A stretch of 64,000 nucleotides of DNA, taken from JBBSDP01 sp963754335. Lineage in GTDB: Bacteria > Planctomycetota > Phycisphaerae > Tepidisphaerales > Tepidisphaeraceae. Location: NCBI GenBank assembly GCA_963754335.1, contig CAVWFQ010000008.1, positions 472,807-536,806 of the forward strand. The letters run 5' to 3'. The notes under the pieces are model-generated. The model made no database searches, was not told the origin of the DNA, and worked only from the letters and a program-made list of their open reading frames with translations. Shown here one piece after another: positions 52,217 to 60,843 of the stretch; position 1 is the first letter of the stretch, and every line of letters begins with the position of its first letter. The position numbers and the translations under genes were made by a program.

Positions 52217-54580
52217 TCAGGGAACTGGCGTCACCGTGACAGGAAAGTAGAAGTCGTTGTAATCCATGTCATTGATCGGCGCGTCGGTTTCATCTTCGAG
52301 CCCGATGTAGCCGTTGTATTTGCCGGTCGTCTGGTTGAATTGCAGTCGTGGCGTGCCGGGATCCGGATACGGCACACCATCCGGCTGTGTATCGGTCGGC
52401 TCGATGGCAAAGGCGCTCGAGTCGGTCGGGAACGTGTAGGTGTAAATCGCCATGATCCCTGGAACCGAGCTGAGGTCTGCCGTAATCGTCCCGGTCACGG
52501 CCGCTTCAATCGCGGCTGCCGGGGAGTCAGCCTGAATCTCCTCCGTGGAAGCGGTGAGCGTGCCGCTATTATTGCTGGAGGTTGTTCCACCGACCGGATC
52601 ACCCACCGTAACCGTGTAGTACTGTTCGGACCCGGCGCCGGTGATGCCGCTGACGGTTGACGGCAGCGAAATGGCCAGACCCGTCTGTGCAAGCACCTCA
52701 ACGAGCACGCTTGTTGTTGCAGGAAGGCCGATCAGCGTGACGGAGGTGGTTGAAGAGGAATAAGTCGTCGGGCTGGACCAGGTCGTGCCGCCATCTCCGC
52801 TGTATTGGACCACAAATCCAGTCGCCGTCGGGTCAGCATTCGTCCAGCTTACGGTCGCGGTGGTGCCGCTGAAGGTGGCCGAAAGATTGACCGGCCCATC
52901 TGGAATGGGCGCGACACCGGCGATCCCTTTGACCTGCGCCGAAGTGAGGGCGGCGCTGTAGATCTGGACATCGTCGATTGAGCCATTGAAATAGCCGGAC
53001 GCAGCAAAGGGCTCCTTGCCGATGACCAGATCGCCGGTACCGGCGGCGAGGACGCCGGTGGTGGCCAGATAACGATCGAGCACGCCATTAACGTACGTCT
53101 TGATGTACCCGCCCGATTGCGAATAGACGCCGGTGACCTGGTACCACACGCCGGGCGTGAGAGTGGTCCCGGGGCCGGCGAAGCGGTCGTTGTAATACTG
53201 ATCCGAAGCGTCGCGGATTTCGAACTCAGCCTGACCATTTAAGATGCCGAGCTTGTAACCGCCGCCCGCTCCGGTTTCATTTCCGAGGATCTTCATATCG
53301 CCGGTATCGCTGTTGATCTTGACCCATGCGGAGACGGTGACCGTTCCGGCCAGATCCAGGCTGGTCGAACTCGGAACGGAGACGTAGCCGCTTGAACCGT
53401 CGAAACTCAGCGCCGATCCGGAATGGCTGCCGCTGGTCCAGGAAACTCCCCCTTCGAGCGTGCCAGTAAGGCTGCCCGCGGAGCCGGTGCCGGTCGTCGT
53501 TGAGCCGGACCCTTCATCGAACGTGAACCAGGATAGCGGTCCGGCGGAAACGTCAGGCGTGCTGGAGGCTTCGTTGGATTGTGGGCTTGCTCCGGCGCTA
53601 TCGACCGCCGTGACGGTGTAGAAGTAGGTCGTCCCGTTGCTGGCGGTGGAATCGGTATACGTCGTCAAAGTGATGCCGGTCGCGAGCGGCGTGCCGGATT
53701 CTCCGCCGGCCGAGGTGCCGCGATAGATGTTGTAGCTCGTCGCATCGGTGTTTCCCGTCCAATCCAGCGTCACGGCGTTGTCTCCAGCCGTCGCCGAAAG
53801 ATTGGTCGGGGCCAGCGGAATGCCGTGATACAGGTCACTGATCTGCGACGCGGTCAAGGCTGACTGGTAGATGCGGAGATCGTCGAGCGACCCATCGAGG
53901 TAGCCGCTGTCGGCCGTTCCGTCGCGCCCGATGATCAGATCCCCACCGCTGACGGCGAGGGTGCCGGTTGTCGTGAGCTGCCGATCCAGCGCGCCGTTGA
54001 CGTAGGTGCTGATGGTGCCGGTGGTCGGGTCCCAAACGCCGGCGACGTGATACCAGACGCCGGTGCTCAGCGCGGTGCCGCCCGTGACGGATCGATCGAG
54101 ATAATACTGGTTCGATGAATCACGGATCTCGAATTCGACTTTGCCGTCGAAGATGCCAAGCTTATATCCGCCGGCGGTCAGGTCCTGTGTGCTGGCGATC
54201 TTCTGGTCGGTTTCGGTTCCGCCCAGTTTGACCCAGGCCGCCACGGTGACCGCGCCGCTGGTTTGTAAATCAGACGAGCTCGTCGCGTCGAGATAGCCGG
54301 TAGAACCGTTCAGCGTGATCGCGCCGTTGATGTGGCCGCTGGAAGTAAATGCCGCGCCGCCGTGAAGCGTGGCGTTGTTTCCATTGCCCGAAGAGTCGGC
54401 GGCGGTGCTTCCACTGCCATCGTCGAAGGTAAAAACAGCGCTGCTGAACAGTTGCCGTGCCTCCAGCATCTCGACGACCGGCTGCACAGCGCCCTCAATC
54501 GGATCAACGCTCCGATTAAGCGAATCGGCGAACCAAGAATGACCAAATGCAAACGCCCGACTGAACAAATTCTGTGACAT
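52217..54580 (-). CDS. Secreted protein with two LamG domains, Fn3 domains and an LEPR-XLL-like N terminus
   Basis: The 787-residue product starts with the planctomycete-type leader region containing VEMLEARQLFSSAVFTFDDG, an LEPR-XLL-like motif. Two concanavalin A/LamG domains follow (ADSSGNGNNATLHGGAAF...GSTGYLDA...VTVAAWVKL...YLDGSLDDLRIYQSALTASQI, and the parallel GSSGYVSVPSSTSLD...YFNGSIDDVQIYSAALTSAQV). Each is followed by an Fn3-like domain (LSATAGDNAVTLDWTGNTDATSYNIYRG; LSATFSGTTATVSWTNADPTATG). It ends with an Asp-rich MDYNDFYFPV. It is probably exported and surface-attached, binding glycans. The gene is intact. Confidence 0.82.
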   Translation of the reverse strand: MSQNLFSRAFAFGHSWFADSLNRSVDPIEGAVQPVVEMLEARQLFSSAVFTFDDGSGSTAADSSGNGNNATLHGGAAFTSSGHINGAITLNGSTGYLDATSSSDLQTSGAVTVAAWVKLGGTETDQKIASTQDLTAGGYKLGIFDGKVEFEIRDSSNQYYLDRSVTGGTALSTGVWYHVAGVWDPTTGTISTYVNGALDRQLTTTGTLAVSGGDLIIGRDGTADSGYLDGSLDDLRIYQSALTASQISDLYHGIPLAPTNLSATAGDNAVTLDWTGNTDATSYNIYRGTSAGGESGTPLATGITLTTYTDSTASNGTTYFYTVTAVDSAGASPQSNEASSTPDVSAGPLSWFTFDEGSGSTTTGTGSAGSLTGTLEGGVSWTSGSHSGSALSFDGSSGYVSVPSSTSLDLAGTVTVSAWVKINSDTGDMKILGNETGAGGGYKLGILNGQAEFEIRDASDQYYNDRFAGPGTTLTPGVWYQVTGVYSQSGGYIKTYVNGVLDRYLATTGVLAAGTGDLVIGKEPFAASGYFNGSIDDVQIYSAALTSAQVKGIAGVAPIPDGPVNLSATFSGTTATVSWTNADPTATGFVVQYSGDGGTTWSSPTTYSSSTTSVTLIGLPATTSVLVEVLAQTGLAISLPSTVSGITGAGSEQYYTVTVGDPVGGTTSSNNSGTLTASTEEIQADSPAAAIEAAVTGTITADLSSVPGIMAIYTYTFPTDSSAFAIEPTDTQPDGVPYPDPGTPRLQFNQTTGKYNGYIGLEDETDAPINDMDYNDFYFPVTVTPVP

Positions 54581-54722
54581 GATCCACTCCCGTTGTTAGA
54601 CGCCCTTTGAGATCTGCAACAGAGCGACAAACTAGGGAGTAAAAAAAACGCGACAATTGGCTTGAACAGGGGACAGGTGACTACCCTTTGCATTCCGTTT
54701 ACGCTTGCGTTAATGAATCCCG

Positions 54723-56270
54723 ATGCAGCATGATGAAGTGATTCCGATCCTGGATTTCGGTTCGCAATACGCTCAGCTCATCGCCCGCCGGGTGCGCGAA
54801 AAGGGCGTTTACAGCGAGCTGGTGCGGCCCGACATTTCCCTCGACGAACTCCGCAAGCTCAACCCTAAGGGCCTCATTTTCAGCGGCGGCCCGAGCAGCG
54901 TGTATGAGCGGAATGCGCCGCGGTGCGATCCGCGAATCTTTGACCTGGGCGTGCCGGTCCTCGGCATCTGCTACGGCATGCAGCTCGGCGCGGAACTGCT
55001 CGGCGGGCAGGTCAAGCCGGCCAAGGCGCGCGAGTACGGCCGGGCCAAGCTGACGGTGAACACCGACGATGCCGCTCGTGCGCGGGCTTGCCCAAAGAAA
55101 CCACCGTCTGGATGAGCCACGGCGACCAGATTCACGAATTGCCCGCCGACTTCATCCCCCTGGCGACGACGCCGACCTGCCCTTATGCCGCGGCGCGGCA
55201 TCGCACGCGGCCGTTTTATGGCGTGCAGTTTCATCCCGAGGTAACCCACACGCCGCGCGGCGAGCAGATCTTCCAGCAATTTCCTCTACGACATCTGCAA
55301 ATGCTCGGGCTTGTGGACGATGGGCAACTTCGTCGAGCAGACGGTCGTCCGAATTCGCGAACAGGTCGGCAAGGGGAAAGTGATCTGCGGCCTGTCGGGC
55401 GGCGTCGATTCGGCCGTCACGGCGGCGCTGCTCCACAAGGCCATCGGCGACCAGCTCGTCTGCATTTTCGTCGACAACGGCCTGCTGCGGAAAAACGAGC
55501 GCGATCTGGTCGAGCGCACCTTCCGCGACCATTTCAAGATCGATCTGCGCGTGCACGACGCATCCGAACAATTCCTGCGTGAGTTGACAGGCATCACCGA
55601 TCCGCAGCAAAAGCGCAAGATCATCGGCAAAGAATTTATCGAGGCGTTCAAGCGCGAAGCGGCGAACATCGAAGGCGCCGCATTCCTCGCCCAGGGCACG
55701 CTCTACCCCGACGTGATCGAAAGCGGCCACGGCTACGCGGGCACCGCCGCCAACATCAAGCTCCACCACAACGTCGGCGGCCTGCCCGAAGAACTCGGCT
55801 TCGAACTCGTCGAGCCGCTCCGCGAGCTGTTCAAGGACGAAGTCCGCCAGGTCGGCGAAGTGCTCGGCCTGCCCGAGCACATCGTCTGGCGACACCCCTT
55901 CCCCGGCCCCGGCCTGGCCGTGCGCATCATCGGCGACATCACCCCCGAACGGCTGCGCGTTCTGCGCGACGCCGACGAAATCGTGCTCGAAGAATTGATC
56001 GCCGCCAACCTCTACCGCAAGACCGCGCAGGTCTTCGCCGTGCTGCTGCCGATCGGCACGGTCGGCGTGATGGGCGACGCGCGAAGCTACGACTGCGTGA
56101 TCGCGATCCGCGCCGTCGAGAGCCAGGATTTCATGACTGCCGACTGGGCGCGGATCCCGTTCGACGTGCTGGCCACGATGAGCAATCGCATCATCAATGA
56201 AGTGCGGGGCGTGAATCGAGTGGTCTACGACATCAGCAGCAAGCCGCCGGCGACGATCGAGTGGGAGTGA
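54723..56270 (+). CDS. guaA: GMP synthase (glutamine-hydrolysing), frameshifted at two places
   Basis: GuaA converts XMP to GMP using ATP and glutamine. The glutaminase domain begins MQHDEVIPILDFGSQYAQLIARRVRE with the nucleophile in VLGICYGMQ and the His/Glu pair in FYGVQFHPEVTHT. The ATP-pyrophosphatase loop is CGLSGGVDSAV, and the C-terminal dimerisation domain has RHPFPGPGLAVR and FDVLATMSNRIINEVRGVNRVVYDISSKPPATIEWE. The frame changes near 55055-55080 (CGTGCGCGGGCTTGCCC, two extra bases) and near 55287 (an extra T in CAATTTCC). The summed length, about 515 residues, is exactly that of the family. An essential nucleotide-synthesis enzyme broken twice with no other decay argues for sequence error. 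Confidence 0.93.
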
Positions 56271-56307
56271 AGCAGGTGGATGACAGATTCGGCGGTCCAA
56301 AAGACTT

Positions 56308-56436
56308 CCCCCTCTCCTGGTACTCCGGGAGAGGGCGCGGGGTGAGGGTCTTCAACGCGCGATACGGATGGCCCGTCCTGAGCGTCGTCGAAGGGCCCTC
56401 ACCCCATCCCTTTCCCAGAGTACTGGGAGAGGGGGG
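56308..56436. repeat. Paired CTCTCCC-family palindromes
   Basis: Copies at 56308-56348 and 56396-56436 in opposite orientation, with a short GGATGGCCCGTCCTGAGC spacer element between them. They occupy the gap after guaA. Confidence 0.8.
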
Positions 56437-56563
56437 AAGAAGCTCTGCCGCCGATTCTGTCACGCACCTGAAGCAGGTTTGCCCCACTTTCGCCGAATGA
56501 AATGTTCATGATGCGGTGGTAAGATGATGGACTTTCACAGGATCACGGCGCGGGGTTAAAGAA

Positions 56564-56770
56564 ATGATCGGCGGCAACGAAATTCATCTTGATGTTTCGT
56601 CCGGCGCAGCCGCGCTTGATTTAGCTGTGCGAGCAGCATGGCGGGAATGGCCTCAGGCGGTTTTTGTCGCCGACGGTTCTTCGAAGGTGATCGAGCGGTA
56701 TGATGAACTCCAATTCCGCGAAGCTACAGTCCGAGATCGAGGCGGCGTTCGACGGCATGCCTCGAGGTAA
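56564..56770 (+). CDS. Small hypothetical protein, 68 residues
   Basis: ATG 56564 opens IHLDVSSGAAALDLAVRAAW and REWPQAVFVADGSSKVIERYDEL, a protein-like composition. The last about 15 residues (ATVRDRGGVRRHASR) overlap the start of the DUF6714-like gene and look like a frameshifted tail. No family recognised. Confidence 0.5.
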   Translation: MIGGNEIHLDVSSGAAALDLAVRAAWREWPQAVFVADGSSKVIERYDELQFREATVRDRGGVRRHASR

Positions 56771-57192
56771 CGGGATCACACTTCATCAAGCGAATGCGAT
56801 GGACGATCGCGAGTCGCTCTCGGATCAGCTTGCCGCGCGTTTCGCTCGATGTTGATGAACGTTGGCAGGACGTTTCGCACGAATGGATCGAACAGATGCC
56901 AAGCGCATTTGCGTTCCTCGATAAACAGGGACTTCGATATTACCTGCCCGCAGTCATGGTTTGGGACCTGAAACACGGTGCTCCTTCCGACTCCGGCGCC
57001 GCTGACCTGATGGAGACAATCCTGTTAGAGTGGCAGGGTGTAGATCTTCCAGCGGATCTCACTGATCGGCAGAACCGAGCGGTCGCTGCATGGCTCGAAT
57101 TCAGGGCAAAGACCGGCGCCGAATGCCAATGCGAAGTTGGCGGCTTCGCCTTGGGGGGAATTCCTTCCACGACTTCGGTGATTTTCCTATAA
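56703..57192 (+). CDS. DUF6714-like protein, frameshifted
   Basis: From ATG 56703 (or 56700) the frame reads MNSNSAKLQSEIEAAFDGMP, TLHQANAMDDRESLSDQLAARF and stops near 56853. Another frame continues LDVDERWQDVSHEWIEQMPSAFAFLDKQGLRYYLPAVMVWDLK to 57192. The join lies between 56780 and 56850 (a CCGCGCG is at 56833). The split of a short N-terminal helix and a FLxxxGxRYYLPAxMxW core resembles DUF6714, a family of small soluble proteins of unknown function. The start overlaps the preceding small gene. Confidence 0.6.
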
Positions 57193-57241
57193 CTCTTGGG
57201 CTTTCTTTCCACCGGCGAACCGCGCAACTACAATTTCATCA

Positions 57242-57858
57242 ATGACTTTGCCAGAGCCGATCAAGCGTTTCACGCCGGCAGAGTATTACGCCCTGGAGCG
57301 GGAGGCGGCATACAAGAGTGATTACTACAACGGCGAGATTTTCGCGATGGCAAGCGGAACTTCCGTCCACAGCCTCATCTGCAGCAATGTTGTTGGCGAA
57401 TTGAACGGCCGTCTCAGGAAAACCCCATGCACGACCTACGAGTCCAATCTGCGTCTCAAGGTTAAAGCGACCGGATTACGCTGCTATCCGGACGCGAACG
57501 TTTATTGTGAACCGCTCGAGCGGGATCCTGACGACTCTGCCGGCGAAACCTACGTGAATCCAACTGTGCTGTTTGAGGTTCTGTCAAAGACGACCGATGG
57601 ATACGACCGGGGGTTTAAGGCCGAGAATTACCGGCGCATCGCTGCCCTCAAAGCGTACGTTTTCATTTCGCAGGAATCCCCTCATATCGAGATTTATGAG
57701 CGACAACTCGATGGCACATGGGTGCTGCGCGAGCGCGCGGAGTCGACGCAACAATCCGTTTGGCTGCTCTCGACGTCGATCTGCCGCTCACGGAGATCTA
57801 CGAGCGCGTCAAATTTCCTGCCGATACCGGGGTCGCGCCGGACGCGACGGCGAATTGA
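57242..57858 (+). CDS. Uma2 family PD-(D/E)xK nuclease-like protein, frameshifted near the end
   Basis: The product begins FTPAEYYALEREAAYKSDYYNGEIFAMASGTSVHSLI, then RCYPDANVYCEPLERD and NPTVLFEVLSKTTDGYDRGFKAENYRRIAALKAYVFISQ, the standard order of Uma2 proteins with the E, D and ExxS..T nuclease-fold residues. The first frame degenerates after ERAESTQ (about 57750). The alternative frame gives IRLAALDVDLPLTEIYERVKF and ends TGVAPDATAN at 57858, the usual Uma2 C terminus. Uma2 is a nuclease-fold family of unknown biological role, expanded in planctomycetes and cyanobacteria. The stop is 3 bases from the convergent MFS gene. Confidence 0.82.
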
Positions 57859-57861
57859 GCG

Positions 57862-59456
57862 TCATCCCGCCAGGCTCTCGATCGCTTCGGCAGCACTCAC
57901 CGGGTGATCGGCCTTCCGCGGCAACATGAAGAGCGTTACGAAGATTCCCACCGCCGCGAAGAAGAGCATGCTCACGAACACCCAGGTGAGCCCACGGCTG
58001 ATCACGTCCTGCGCCTGCCGAAATGCCTCGACAGAAATTCCGGCCCGCGAATGGGCATCCATCAGAGCGGCGGGGTTCACGCCCATCGATTTGAGACGCA
58101 CGAAATCGGGCGCGATCAAAACATTGAAAAGCATGCCGAGCAGGCCGATGCCGATGGCTCCGCCGATCGTTCGGAAGAACGTGGTGCTGCTCGTGACGAT
58201 GCCGCGCTGCTGCCAGGTGACGGCGTCTTGTGCCGCCAGCAGATAGGACATCGAAGCGGGGCCGAACCCAAATCCGGTGATGGCGAGGATACACGTCAGC
58301 ATCCATTGCGAGGCATGCGTCAGCGCGCAGACCACCAGCCCGATGAACCCGATCGTGACGAGAGAACAGCCCAGCAGGGCGGTTTTGCGGAATCCCCATT
58401 TGATCACCAGCGGAGCGGCGAATAAGCCGCTCAGCGCCCAGGTGAACATGACCGGCGTGACGACGCCGGCCGCGGCGCCGACACCGCCTCCGCGACCGCC
58501 CTGGACGTAGAGGGGGACGTAGGTGTCGAGACTGAGAAAGCCGATCCCCAGCAGCACGTTTCCGGCCATGGACGGCCCGATGGATCGCTGAGCCATCAAC
58601 GCCGGGGGCATCACGGGATTGGCGGCACGTCGCTCATGACGAACGAAAAACCAGGTTGCACCCAGCGCCGCGGCAAGTAGCCAGAGCGCCGTCGGTGCAC
58701 TCCAGCCGCCGGGTCCCAGGCGTGAAACCAGCGCGAGCGTGACCGTGCAGGCGATCGCCAGTGCGCCGACGCCGGGCAGATCAAGATCAGTCGAGTGCGG
58801 CTTCTCGCGATCGTGATATTTCCAGATCAGCACGATGATGCCGAGGATGCCGAAAGGAAGATTCACGAAAAAGATCGATCGCCAGCCGAGCGTTTTAACC
58901 AGCAGCGCCCGAGCGCCGGGCCGCCCAGCGCGCCCACGCCCCAGACCGCGCTGAAAAATCCCTGCACCGACGGGCGTTCTTCAAGCGTAAAAATATCGCC
59001 GAGAATGGTGAGGACGACCGGCATGATTCCGCCGGCGCCCAGACCCTGAATTCCGCGGTAGAGAATCAACTGGCCCATCGAATGGGCCGTCGAGGCAAAC
59101 ATCGACCCGACCGCAAAGACGCTGATGGCCAGGAGAATCACACGCTTGCGTCCCCATGCGTCGGCGAGCCGTCCGTAAAGCGGCATGCTGACCGTGCTCG
59201 CCAGGAGATAAATAGAGGCGACCCAGGAGTAATGTTCGAGTCCGTGCAATTCGCCAATGATCGTCGGCATCGCAGTGCTGGTGACGGTCTGCTCGAGAGA
59301 CGCGAGCACCATCATGAGCATCAGGGCGGCGGTGACATATCGCCGCCCGGCCAGCGCGCTGCGCTGCGGCTTCGACGGGGTTTCAAATGAGGGCCGAGTG
59401 TTTTGCGCATCTGCAAACCGATCAGAGATAAGAGCTTGACCCACGCTGTCTTCCAT
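57862..59456 (-). CDS. MFS drug:H+ antiporter (DHA2, 14-TM EmrB/QacA type), frameshifted
   Basis: The N-terminal frame (59456 to about 58910) has a first helix AALMLMMVLASLEQTVTSTAMPTIIGEL with the conserved D/E-x-T motif replaced by EQTV. Motif A is SMPLYGRLADAWGRKRV, and FSAVWGVGALGGPALG follows. After losing one G in CTCGGG(G)CGCTG at about 58908, the second frame continues LLVKTLGWRSIFFVNLPFGILGIIVL and the remaining helices to 57862. It exports small toxic molecules using the proton gradient. Start: ATG 59456, with GTG 59462 possible. Confidence 0.88.
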
Positions 59457-59474
59457 CCTCACATTTCCTGGTTT

Positions 59475-59566
59475 GTAGTGCGGCCTTCAGGCCGTACCTT
59501 CATTTGTGGTGCGGGCTTCAGCCCGTATCCTCTTATTCGGAAGAATCGGGCTGAAGCCCGCACTAC
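59475..59566. repeat. Palindromic repeat (GTAGTGCGG ... CCGCACTAC)
   Basis: Outer arms GTAGTGCGG/CCGCACTAC enclose two GGCTTCAGCCCG-type palindromes. It separates the divergent MFS and M20 genes, leaving about 20 bases on each side. Confidence 0.85.
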
Positions 59567-59588
59567 GAGCCTTCGAGCCTGTAAGCCT

Positions 59589-60827
59589 ATGCCGCAATAC
59601 GATCCGTATCTGCAATGGATTGACACACAGCAGGAAACGATGATTCGCCGTCTCGTGGATTGGGCTGAAATCAATTCCGGAAGTGGCAACATTGCAGGCC
59701 TGAGACTCATGGCCGAGGCGATTTTCCCCTCGCTGGCAGAGCTCGGCGGCGAAATCCGCACGATCGAGTTGCCGCCGGTCAAGACGGTTGACGCCGGCGG
59801 CAACCTGCAGGAATTGCCGATTGTGCCGGCGCTCCACGCTGTGAAAACCCAAGCCACCGCGATCCTTTCCGTTTTTCTCGGAATTCACTTCGACACCGTT
59901 TACGACGCCTACCATTCATTTCAACGCGCTAAACGAATTGACGACAACACGCTCAACGGTCCAGGCGTGGTCGACGCCAAGGGAGGCCTGATCGTCTTGC
60001 TGACGGCGCTGCGCGCATTCGAGCGCTCGCCGTGGGCAAATGCTTTAAGCTGGGAAGTGCTTCTCAACCCTGACGAAGAAATCGGCTCACCGGGCTCACG
60101 AAAAGTCCTGGAGGAATGCGCTCATCGCAACGATCTGGGTCTCGTATTCGAGCCGGCGTTGCCCGATGGCGGTCTGGTCTCCAGTCGCAAAGGATCGGCG
60201 AATTACGTGGTGGTGGTGCGCGGAAAATCGGCGCATGTGGGCCGCGATTATGCCGCAGGGCGAAATGCACTTCATGCGCTGGCGTCGTTTGTCGTCGAAG
60301 CCGCCGCGATGCCCGATGCATTGCCGGGAATCATCCTGAACGTCGGTAAAATCGAAGGAGGGGGACCGGTGAATGTCGTGCCGGACCTGGCCATCTGCCG
60401 CCTGAATCTGCGTGCGACGACCGCCGAGGAAATGATCGAAGCGCACGCGCGACTGGAATCACTGGTCGAAAAACTGCGGCGTCGGGATGGCATTCATGCG
60501 GTGCTTCACCGGCTGTCGGATGCGCTGCCCAAACCACTTGACGATGCAACCGGCGCCCTGCTCGACGCGGCGGCAAAGTGCGCGACGGAATTGGGAATCG
60601 GCCCGATCACGTTCAAGCCGAGCGGCGGCGTGAGCGACGGAAATCGACTTGCCGCCGCCGGGCTCCCGACGCTGGACACGTTGGGGCCTCGCGGCGGGAA
60701 TATGCACAATTCCGACGAATTTGTCAGCATCGACAGTCTTGCGGAGCGCGCAAAGCTGACGGCGCTTCTGCTCATGAAGATTGGCTCCGGCGAACTGAAG
60801 TTCCCCCGTCGGGGTGAGCTAAAATGA
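59589..60827 (+). CDS. M20 family metallopeptidase (carboxypeptidase G2 / ArgE-like)
   Basis: The 412-residue product has the zinc-site motifs of M20 hydrolases: LGIHFDTVYDAY, NTLNGPGVVDAKGGLIVLL and LLNPDEEIGSPGS with the catalytic Glu pair. It also has the dimerisation-domain segment GKSAHVGRDYAAGRNALHAL and a late His in GGNMHNSDEFV. It removes an acyl or amino-acid group from an amide. It lies 16 bases upstream of the class III aminotransferase gene and astA, so deacylation of a succinyl- or acetyl-amino acid is a reasonable inference. The start at ATG 59589 avoids translating the repeat upstream. Confidence 0.85.
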   Translation: MPQYDPYLQWIDTQQETMIRRLVDWAEINSGSGNIAGLRLMAEAIFPSLAELGGEIRTIELPPVKTVDAGGNLQELPIVPALHAVKTQATAILSVFLGIHFDTVYDAYHSFQRAKRIDDNTLNGPGVVDAKGGLIVLLTALRAFERSPWANALSWEVLLNPDEEIGSPGSRKVLEECAHRNDLGLVFEPALPDGGLVSSRKGSANYVVVVRGKSAHVGRDYAAGRNALHALASFVVEAAAMPDALPGIILNVGKIEGGGPVNVVPDLAICRLNLRATTAEEMIEAHARLESLVEKLRRRDGIHAVLHRLSDALPKPLDDATGALLDAAAKCATELGIGPITFKPSGGVSDGNRLAAAGLPTLDTLGPRGGNMHNSDEFVSIDSLAERAKLTALLLMKIGSGELKFPRRGELK

Positions 60828-60843
60828 ACATGGAGGTTCGGCG

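Noticed and set aside
54723..56270. Programmed ribosomal frameshifting in guaA and neighbouring genes
   Set aside because: The break sites share no slippery heptamer plus stem pattern, some need one base added and others one removed, and the affected genes are unrelated. Sequence error is simpler.
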